Positions 46,501 through 58,263 of a stretch of 64,000 bases of DNA are shown here, piece by piece. The notes beneath the pieces are model-generated. The model ran no database searches. It saw nothing but the letters and a program-made list of their open reading frames with translations, and was not told the DNA's origin. The position numbers and the translations under genes were made by a program. Origin of the DNA: Pollenia angustigena (taxonomy: Eukaryota; Arthropoda; Insecta; Diptera; Polleniidae). The stretch is taken from positions 5,294,945 through 5,358,944 of the forward strand of contig OV884059.1 in the NCBI GenBank assembly GCA_930367215.1, given 5' to 3'. Positions within the stretch are counted from its first letter, which is position 1; the number at the start of each line of letters is the position of its first letter.

Positions 46501-49500
46501 GCCTTTAAAAACTCTTAAACATATTTCAAAAATAAAAGATCATATTGTTATTTCTTTTCCATTAAACTTTTTTTTTTTTAATTATCTTATTTTGTAATAA
46601 ATTTTGAACTCAATTTCGCTTTAAAGTGGCCACATTTTTAACAACTGCTTTTTTACTTCCTTTTATTTCATTTACTGAAACAAGGTAAAAAAATTTAAAA
46701 AAAACAATGACATTTAAACAAATAAGATTTTACGTGTATTGTAAAAAAAAAAAACAATAAAAAATTCTTACTTCTTCAAATATCAACATTTAATAAAAAA
46801 AAAAAGCACGAAAACGTGTTTTTTAACGTTTTAGCTCTGAATCAAATACTATGGGGCTGATTTAAACTGAATACCAAAGTAAATATTTGAAAAAATATAC
46901 TGATAATGGATAATTTGTTAATTTTAATTATAAACAAAGAATATTTTAAGCAAATTTATTTACAAAATAAACATGTACCCGAAAATCCATAAAACAAAAA
47001 AAAAAAACCCTAAAAATAATGAGTAATTTTTGAAAAATTATAATGAATTTTTTTTGTAAAAGGCAAAAAAAAAACCATAAAAAAATTACAAAACAAAAAA
47101 AAATTTAATTAAAAGTCAAAAAAAAAAAACCATGTTAACAAATTTGTTGATTCTCTAAAAAAAGAGTTACCCCGACTTTATTAAAACCTCAAAAGCATTT
47201 TAAAACTTTAAAAAAGCTATATATTCTAATTATTCACATTTTCGTTTAAGTTTACAAACCCTTTTTTTTACTTATTTTCCCACTAAGAGTTGCCAACTTG
47301 TTTGAAAACCTTCAGCATCTTGTAAACATTTTAATGAATTTTAACTTTAAATTATTAATTAATCCTTTTGAGCTTTGGGAGCAATTCACTAGTAAACAAA
47401 AAATGGAGTGGCCAAAATATTTTAAAATCTTCAAAATCTTGTAAACATTTTAAAGAATTTTTGGCTTTAATTGTTGATTGGGCTTTTATTGCTAATTTCT
47501 TCTTTGAAGCCTTAAAAAATCTTAAAATTATTGAAATGTTCGCAAACAAATAAAAAATGGAGTTGCAAACTTGTTTCAAAACCAACAATATCTCGTAGAA
47601 ATTTTTAAGAATTTTTGTTTATAATTAAATTTGTGTGCTTTTAAACTTTAAAAAGCCTATAAATGTTGAGTTATTTACAAATAAACAAAAAAATGAGTTG
47701 CCAACTTGTTTCAAAACCAACAATATCTCGTAGAAATTTTTAAGAATTTTTAGTTTTAATTACAAATTTATACTTTTAAGCTTTAAAAAGCCTAAAAATT
47801 TCGAGTTATTTACAAATAAACAAAAAATTGAGTTGCCAATTTGGTTTAAAATCCTCAAAATATTGTCAACATTTTAAAGAATTTTTTGTTTTGCTTATTA
47901 ATTTATTTTTTGAGCATTAAAAAACAAACATTTTTTAATTATTCACAAATAAACAAATAAAAGAGTTGCCAACTTGTTTTAAATCTTGTTACATTTTAAG
48001 CCTTTAAAACCTAAAAATTTTCGAGTTTTTTTTCACAAAAAAACAAAAATGGACTTGCCAAAAAGAAAAATTTCTTTTGTTTTTTTTTAAATTTATTTCT
48101 ATACTAAAATCTTAAATATTTTTACTGAATCCATTAATTTTAAAAAAGGTCATGTCAAATATGTTTTATTAAATTTGATTTATTGTACAAATTGTTTAAC
48201 TATGTAAGAGATTTTAAATTTGTTTTATTAAATAAAAAGATTTGCCAACTTTTAATAGAAAACAGTTTTTAATAATATTTTGTTGATTTTATTTTTTAGA
48301 AAATATCAAAATATGTTTTTTAAGGAATTTCTAATAATTTTTTTGTTATTTAAAAAAATATTAATTTTTGATAATAAGAATTATTTTATAAATTTTTAAT
48401 GACACACTTTGTTTTAAAGTTTAGGAAATTTTGTTTTCTATTTTAATAGAAATTTTTATTTTAAATATTTAAATTTCATTGTATGATTTTTTTAATTTTC
48501 CAGTTCATTCGCTTTAATTTTAATTTATTTCAAGAACACTACACATTTCGCATGAATTCACCACTTTTACTAAAATATTCAAGCATGAGAACATGACATA
48601 TGCACATTTTACACTTCACTTGTTTATTTGTTAGATGTCAAATATAAATATTTTTTACTTTTTACTTCCTCTAATTGGGGTAAAATAAATTTTTTTTTTT
48701 ACTTTTTTTAAATATATAAAACTTTTTTTCGTTGTTTAAAACATTTCGTTTTTTTTAAAATTTGTTTATAGTTTTTAAACGTTTTCGCGTTGTAAAAATG
48801 TTTTGTTTGGCCAAAACAACAAACGTAAACTGATTTGCTTAAAAAATTACTTTTATTTCTACACTCGCGCAAGTTGGTTACACTTGCACTCACACTCACA
48901 CTACTAAGCCCGAAACAATAACAAAACACAGTCGTTATAAACCAGACAATAACTGTAACAATAACAACAACAACATTAACGATAACGGTGAGTACTTCAT
49001 AAGAGAGCCAAAGTGTTTTGTTTTCTTTACACTCGTTTCTTGTGGTATGTGTTTGGCTGTGTCCGTGTTTATGGCGATAACTCTTCGTTTGTTTCCCAGT
49101 TGGCCAAATATCCTTTGGCGATATTGTCATCAACGATTTAGGCGGAAAATTTTTGATAATGTCTCCGTCATCGTTTCAGTTTGTTCGACAATATTGTAAC
49201 AGCGACAAATTCTTGAATTTGTATTTGAGCGACAATGTCACACAGGTTATATACTATTGAGTTGCACTTAATATAACCCCCACTGTAGAGCCAACCAAAA
49301 CTTCTAATGGAGTATAAAATACGCTCCGGCTCAACGCCAGATATATCATAAATTCCATCAAAGGCGGTGACCTGTCGCCTTCTCGCCAATGCAGGACAGA
49401 GAATGGGTTTTACGTCCTACTCCTCATTTTCGCCATTGCAGTTCCGACTCCCAAACAATGCGCCTACCTACCTTTCATGCGGGTCTACAAATGCTTGCCA

Positions 49501-52500
49501 GTCCTCCATACAGTGTTCGCGGTCCATCTGTCAGCAATATCGATCGCCGTAGTTGAAGTTTTCAGGAGAGCAAAGGCACCGGTGAAACCGGTAAGTGCAA
49601 AGTCTAGCAAGCTCATCCGCTCTAATATTCCCCAGTATATCTCTGTACCCTAGGAGCCATATGATCCTTATAGCAAATTGCTCAGCCATCTCGCTTGGAG
49701 ATTAGCAGGAGTCAATGTCTGTTATCATTCTCATGTAGAGGGAATTCTTAATTCCACGAAAGTTTTGGTAAATATAAGTGGTACTCAAAGTAAAACAGAG
49801 GCGTTTTCAAAATTTGTTCGATATTAATTTGACTCGAATTCATGGCTGATAATATAATTTTCTATTTAGAAGGAAGGTTAAGGAAGTCTTCGGGATAAGT
49901 AACTGTATCGGAGATATGGCCAAATATAGAGCGATTCCAATCAAAATTGATTACATGATTAAGATTTCAATAAAATAATATTGGACTAAGTAAAATCTTA
50001 ATAACAACTTAATAAGATGGTTTATGTGAACAAAGACTCTATTCCGGAAAGAAGCTTGTATGGGGGCTATGTAAAATTTTATATCCAAAATTGCGACCTG
50101 TTCTTTGCATACAAGGTTTAGTCAGCCAAGCAGCGAGCAAGCCGGACGGACAGCATTAGATCGATTCAAAAAGTGATTCTTAGTCGATCGCTTATTAACG
50201 AAAAGTTATCGTCTGAGACGTCTTACACGATTTTTGCGTTAATTGTTTTAAAATGTCATTGATGATTTCTTCTGGCCGTCCCTTATTTGACGAAGGGTAT
50301 TTTAAATTACCACGCACCCACCCTCGATGATATCCGAAAGACGTGGCGAACTGGGTTGTTAAGTAAAATATGTACAACAACATTTACAGGCAAAAGATAA
50401 CATGTTATTGATGTTGTTTTTGTTTTAAGCCATTGTTGTTATGGTACTATGTGTGTATGAATGTTTTACGTACATTTTCTATTGGGTTTGGTTGTTAACG
50501 TTTTGTGTTAATTGTTGAAAACAAAAAATTAGTTTGTATAAATGTTTGTTAGTAAAATTTGTAGGCGATATGACTGATTTAATACAAAATGTGTTATTCT
50601 TTAATAGATACTTATGTATAGATTTTTTAAGGCTTGGATAAACAGTTAATAAGCTAAATCAACGGGCGTATTGAAATCAAGAGTTTTAAAAGTAAATTTT
50701 TGATCAAAGAGAGTTTGAATTTAGAGTTTTTTTATTTTTTTGTTAGAAGAGATCTTTATTTCTATAGAAAAAGTTCTCTATTAAATATATTCAAATTTTT
50801 AGAAACCAAGTAAAAAAAATTGTTTGTTTCGATTAGAAAATTGTTAAAATTCGATCAATATTTTACTACTTATTTTTATAAAAACAGAAATTGCTTGCTA
50901 TCGCTATCTTAAATTCTTCAAATCTGACTCAAAATAAGAGGGATTTAAATGAAATTTCTTTTAGAAAATTTCAATATTTGATTTAGTTGATATTTAAGAG
51001 GGAATTTAAACTTTTCTTCTTTTTTATTGTGTTATCAACTTTGTTAAAAAAAAGAGTTTGAAAAAACTTTCAATATTCGCATTAACAATGGAACCCAAGA
51101 AAAATTGCCGCCCTTTTAAATAAAAAACCACTATTATATGGCTGCTAATAGCAACTAAACCATAGTTAGCGTTGCCAAATGTGCAGATTTATCTGCATTT
51201 TTTAGTTTTACTAAGCATTGAGTAGTTTTAAAGTTTTTGTAAAAAAATATAAGTTTATATTTTTTATTTTTATATTAACCCCTTAACACATACTCTTATT
51301 ACAGTGGCCAGTTTTAAGAGCCAAACAAACTACATAAACGGCTTGGCAAACCTTCACTTTTCGTTTACAAATAAAAGACCTAAATATAATTAATAATTTT
51401 TCAATAAATTCTAATAAAAAACTTTTATCCTCGGAAATTTTATTATGTTTCTTCTTCCCCTCTTAAGTCAGCTTAATTTTTACCAAAATTATTTTATTAA
51501 GCACTTGACAGCGCAAACATTTTGAAAAGATATTACACCGTTTACATGAATTCGCCTTGGGCACTTTTGTAGCCATTTTAATTCAAATATCTCCCCTATA
51601 TTCTACAAAGTAACGATTTTCGTCAATATGATAATATCGCATTTTTTCTGTATTATTCGCATATTTTTAAAAAAATTAATAAAATATTTATTTTTTTTCT
51701 TGGCTTTTTATGTGCATTTTTTTAAGTTAAATTCAGTTTTTTTCTGGGTGCCTGTTTTAATGCAGTTTTTTAGCCGCTTAAAAAACAAAAAATATGGCAA
51801 CGCTGACCATAATGTAAGAAGAGAATTTGTGTGTAAGAGAGCTATATCAAGAAAGAAAGTAAACGAAAATGTTACCAAATCAATACAAACAAAATGTAAA
51901 CAAACAAGTGCATTTTTGTTCCCATTTTAACAAAAAATCATGTAAGAAAGTATAGTCGGCCAAGTCCTACCATATGATAACCTACACCAGCGATAGACAA
52001 ATTCTGGGTACTACGCCTTTTATTTTCTATTTTGTTACGTAATTGTGCACACTCATTGCAGAGAATTTAACAAAATTAATAACAGCATACACCCAACGCG
52101 AAAACGAAGGAGTACTGATGTCTTCTGAAAGGCCTCTGTACTAGTCTTTTCGATATGCAAGGCCTTCTCGCTCCATTCCATACACACGTTGTCATTGCGA
52201 AGTAGGCTTTCCGCCCTCGATTTTTTCGAAGTTACATAAGAATGGTAGGCAAATGAATATAAAAAAAATAATTATTTTGCTTTTGCTTTGGCAAAAAATG
52301 TTACATGTGGAAGGTGATCTTATTTTTTACTAGAAAGAGCCGAGGCTTTCTTTGAGGCATTCTTTACCCTGCAGGCACAATTAGAATTTAGATATTTTCA
52401 TCTTTATGAGATTTGTTTGCCTTTAGTGATTTTACATGGGCCCTATGGTTCGTTTTGGACCTAACAGCACAAGACGGGAAGTTTTGATTTTCGTTAGTAG

Positions 52501-55500
52501 TATTTGTATGGGAGCTATGGTCAAATATGGACTGATTCCAATGTAAGATGATTAAGATTGCAATACCAACATAATAAGATGGATTATGAGCACAAAGAGT
52601 TTATTCCGAAAAGAAGCTTGTATGAGGGGTATGTGAAATTATGGGACGATTCTTACCACTTTCAATAGGCTTTGTTCTTGTATATTAAAACCTTTGTACC
52701 AGATTTCATCCAATTATTTCCAAAATTGCTTTCTGTACTTTGCCCACAAGGTTGACATGGACAGCTAGCCAGCCGGACGGACGGACATGGTTAGATCGAT
52801 TCAAAAATTGATTCCAAGTCGAGTCAGGGACCAATATTTAAAGGTGTTACAAACATTAGCAAAATCGCATAATACCCTTTTAACTATTATGGTATGGGAC
52901 CCATATTGTGGGTATTAAAAGTAGAAAGAGTTATAAAAATAAAGAGAGAGAGAGAGAGCAAAGCAATGAAGAAGAAGTTGAGAAGAAAAACATCTGTAAT
53001 TAGTAAAACTCTTTTAAAGTAGTCAAAAAAGGTGTAAGGGGTGGTTGGTTGACGTGGTAGCAAGTAGAGTCGACAAATAAGGGGTGGTAGGGTAAAAGTA
53101 ATTTTAGTTAAAATTATTGGCAATAAAACAATTGAATTTATAAATTAAGAAAAATAAAAAAAATTTTTGCTAAAAAAATTGCAAAATATGTTAAACAATT
53201 TTGTATATGGGTATTTCCACAGAAAAGTCTACTTTTTGTCACGTTATGACACCAACCATTTTTCATTGTTTCTCAAAAAATAATGAAAATATTATTTAGT
53301 TTTTTGCATTTTGGTGTAAAGCGCAACTAGACTAATTGCTTGGTGTCGTAACGTGACAAAAAGTGGACTTTTCTGTGGAAATACCCAAATTAATTAACAT
53401 TTTGCAATATTAAATATAAATTTTTAATTAAAAAAGGTTTTTTTTATTTTGTTTTATTTAATAACATTTAAAATATTTTTATTGCTTTTAATCATTTTAG
53501 CCATAAATGTTCATTAATTTGGGTTTTTTTGTATTAAATCCCTTTTAATTATTCAAAATCTACTTAAATATTCGCTATTAATATTCAAAACTTAATTGCC
53601 AACAGCGTAAAATATAATTAAATGAAAAAAAAAAAACAGCACATGTTAATATACAATAAATAAATTATTACCATAAAACTAACAATTATTAAATTAAAAT
53701 TAATTTCAATTTATATAAAAATGAAAACTTGTTTTTAAAAAGATTACAAAATAATATCTACATAGTAATTTAACAAACAAATGACTTTTTATTAATTTAT
53801 AAAAAAAAAAAACGTTAATCTTTGCCCCTTTCTTTCTAAATCATGTGCATTTTGAAGTATTTTTTTTAGTTTTTAAGTTTCACATTAATTATCTTTTAGT
53901 TTTCTAAAAAAAAAAAATTAATAGAGTAGTTTAACAAGTTTTTGTTTTTTTTTTAACAAATTTCGCTTTTTATCTTTCAGTTTAAACTAATTAGCATGGA
54001 ATTTTTGTAGTTATTTGTGTTCAAGCTTAAGTGAAATTCAACAGAAATTATTTTATTTTATTTAAAGCAACAAATAGAAACAAACTTTATGTAATTTATT
54101 TTAAAAATATGTAGAAATTAAATGCAAATGTTTAATTTCTGCCAACAAATTTTGCAAAACCTTAGAACGTCACTTTAATTAACAACTTTTTCTAGCTAAA
54201 ACCCCGGTGTTTTTTTTCGCAAATAAATCGAAAAACGGCAATTTTTTATTTTTTCTGTTAAAAATTTACAAAAAAAAAATTGTTTACAAAATATGATAAA
54301 AAGTATTTTTCTTAATTTCGGCTATTTTGTCATGAAAACTTAGAATTTATATAAAGATATAACATTTTAGCTTTTTTATCAAAGTAATTTTTGGGAATAC
54401 AAAATTTACAAGAATTTCTTAGTCGTGCTTAATTCCCAATTTCTATTATTGATAAAAACACTAAAAATTATTTATTATTTACTGGTTGCTTAGGCCAGAT
54501 CGTCAGGAAACTTTATCCAAAAGTTTTAGAAAAGCTAAAGATATTAAACAAGTAAAACTGTTAAGCGAATAAGAATTACTATGAGCAAAAGTCTTACTTG
54601 TAACCATATCAAAGCTTTAACAAAAACAACAACAATAAACAGTGAGTTTATCTCTTCTTACATTTCCCACTACAATTGATTGGAATTCTTCCAACATTAA
54701 TTGTTGTTGTAAGTAGGTTAAGAAAAACAAAATGAAAACAAAAACAACTTGCAAAAGCATGTTGCCAGTTTATTATCAAAAATTACTTTTTGGGAATACA
54801 AAATTTTAATTTAAAAGATTTGGTTATTCATGCTTAATTCCCAATTCTTGATAAAAACACTGAAATTTATTGTTGAAGGGATAAGCTATTTCTATGCGCA
54901 TTTCACTGGCTGCTTAGGCCAGATCGTCAGGAAACTTCATCCAGAGAGTTTAGAAAAGCTAAAGATATTAAACAAGTAAAACCGTTAAGCAAATAAGAAT
55001 TACTATAAGCAAAAGTCTTACTTGTAACCATATCAAAGCTTTAACAAAAACAACAACAACAATAAACAGTGAGTTTATCTTTTCTTAGATTCCCCACTAT
55101 AATTGGTTTAGCTTTTTGTATAAAATTATGAAAACGTAAGTACGAATATTTATTTGTTGAGACAATTGCCTGCTTAAAATTGTGAATTAAAAATTTTGGC
55201 GATTTTGCGTAATCAATAAACATATAAGATTTTTTTTATGAAATTGTGTTTTTTTTTATTTACAAGATTTTGTTTGTCTTGCTTAATTCCCAATTTTTAT
55301 TTTTGATTTATTTAATTAAAATATTAAGAGAAAATTGATGTTTCTTCTAAAATATAAGAAAAACATAAATTTTTCAAATAAAGAAATTTTGGGGATTTTG
55401 CAAGACACAAAGGAATTCAGAAAAATATATAAAAAAATTTAATTTTTAAGTAAAAGTTTTGAAAATTTAAAAACTAAATTAAGTTTTTCTAAGAAATAAG

Positions 55501-58232
55501 AAAAATTGATTATTTATTTTAGATTTGGGAATTAAAGAGATTTTGGCGATTTTGTATTTTATTATTAGGAATTAAAGAAAAAAAGTAAAAAATAAGTTTT
55601 CAAGTAAAATTTATAGAAAAAAAACTAAACAAATTAACTGATTTTTTTTCAACAAAATACGAGAAATACACAAATTTTTCAAGTTTGGATATTTTGGGGA
55701 TTTTGCATCTAAGCGTAGGAATTCAGAAAAAAAGTAAAAATTAGAATGTTTAAGTTAAATTTATGAAAATATTACAATTAAATTAAAAAATAGTGATTTA
55801 TTTAAGATTTGGAAATTAAAGGGGGTTTGGCGATTTTGCATTTATTGCTAGGAATTCAAGGAAAAAGTGAAAAATAAATTTTTAAGTAAAATTTATGAAA
55901 AATTTAGCAATTTAAACCAGTGTTCGAAAATAAACACTAAATATCGTTCTTTAATGTTCGGTTCGGTAGATTTGTGGAAAACACAAACGCTGATAGTGTT
56001 TGTGTAGAAATTCATTAAAAAAAAATAACGTTTCCCTGTTTGTCATCTTTCGAACACAAAAATAATGCTGTTTTCATCATACTCAACAAATGATGAGAAC
56101 ATTAAATTCCGTTCGGTTTTTTTTGAAAATCCACGAACTTCAATGTGTTCGGTTCGGCTCGTTAATGTTCGTCGCTTTTTGCTGATAAAAAAAAAACCAA
56201 ACATTTTTTACAAAAACAAAATACACACACGAAAAAAACATTATAGAACATTAAAATATAATGTTTTTCTACAGTATCACTACAATTGTTCTGTTTTTTA
56301 ACGAAGAACCGAACATAGTTACGAAAATAGTTACGAACGGTATTAAGGTTTGTGTATGTTTACACAAACACTAAAAAATAGATATCGTTCTTCGGTGTGT
56401 GAGCCGAACACTAAATAATGTACTGTTTATTTTCGAACACTGATTTAAACTGATTTTTCTTATAAAAAAACTAAAAGTTTTACAGAAAACTAAACTTTTT
56501 TTGGGGAATTTAAGCAAATTTTTTTAAAGAATAGTTAAACAAGTTAGAGTGCTATATTCGGCTGTGCCGAATCTTTGATACCCTCCACTGACAGTTCGAA
56601 TGTTTAAGGAGTAATATCTGTATGATGTTATTATTATCTTAAACTGTGACGATTTGTTATTAATTATGGTTTAAGACGACTAAACTGTTTTCCGGTAGTA
56701 GGGTTTATATAGGGCCTAGGGTAAATTATGGACCGATCATCACGAAATTTCACAGCGTCTATTCTAGTCCTTTAAAACTGTGACGTACCAATTTCTGTTA
56801 TGATAGCATTATTAATTATGGTTTAGGTGTACTAAACTGTTTTCCTGGAGTAGAGTTCTATGGGACCTAGGATAAATTATGTACCGATCTTCACGAAATT
56901 TCACACTATCATTTATAGTCCTATAAAACTGGGACGAGCCAAAATTTGTTATGATTGCATCATGTTTTACGGCATTAGGCGTACTAAACTGTTTTCCTGG
57001 AGTAGTGTTTATATGGGGCTTAGGGTAAATTATGGACGGATCTTCACGAAATTTAACAGCATGATTTCCAGTCAAATGAAACAAATTTTTGCAAAATCTT
57101 ATCTCATTCCGTGCCTTGTTCCACCATTTATGTTATTTTTTGTAACAAAATTATCAATTTTTTTAGGTGGTGGTTCCACATTTTGATTCATAGCTCTGGT
57201 CCTACTGAACCGATTTTGCTGGATTTCAATCCCAAACTGCTTAGGATAACTACAAGCAATTTGGCACCAAGTTTGTTCATTTCTTTTGAGTTGTTCGAAA
57301 TTGAGCGTGTTTTCAACAGACGGACAGACGGACAGACAGATGGACATGGCTAAATCGACTTAGAATTACTCAAGGACCCAGAATATATATACTTTATGGG
57401 GTCTGAGATGAATAATAAAAAAGTTTCACACGTAATGACAAACTTAATATACCCTCTTCACAACTAATTGTGGTGGAGGGTATAAAAAAGCAGCCTTTGT
57501 TTGAAAAACACTATAACGTGTTTTTTTTAATTCATCTTTTATTTTTCGTTGGAAAAAAATAACTAATATTTAACTAATTTAAATAAATAAGCTTTCGAGC
57601 AGAAGATGTAAATATAATAATAAAAATAAAACAAAAACATGGCTGACTGACTGACACCTGCATTCATTAGCATATGAATGGAAAAATATAAGAAGACAGT
57701 ATTATACTGTTGATTTCAGACCAGTAAAAGACGTTTTAGAAAAACCAAAAGCAACAGAAAACAAAACAAAATAATACAATTTAAGCCCTGAAAACAGTAG
57801 CATTGAAAATTACGTATGTATGTATTAAAAAAAATTGCAAGTACAGTTTAGTGCCGATAGTACCCCGTTAAATCGAACATCCCAATAATTTGTTACCAAA
57901 AAAAAAAAAAAAAATCGCGTTAAATAGCAAAAATTCCATTAACTACTTCTGAAACTCCTTATAAATCATAAAAAATACCTGTAATTCGTAAAGAACGGCT
58001 GGTCCCCTGCAACAACGAATTATCGGGATTCTACTGTATTTGTTAAAAATACACTTTTTTCTCATAAGCTTTTAGTAATATAAACAATAACAGAATTAAC
58101 ATAAAAATGTGAAATGAAGGTAAAAAATAAATTTAATAAATTGGTTTTGAAATTCAAAAAAATTGTTTGAAAATATTTCAATTATGTAAAAAAGCAATAT
58201 ATTCACACGTCAAGTTTACAACCGGTTCTTAA

Positions 58233-58263
<31 letters not shown>

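Noticed and set aside
48708..49133. 141-codon frame with a hydrophobic segment on the minus strand
   Set aside because: No homology recognised, ends in low-complexity lysine-rich sequence, no neighbouring exon; more likely leader or intron sequence.
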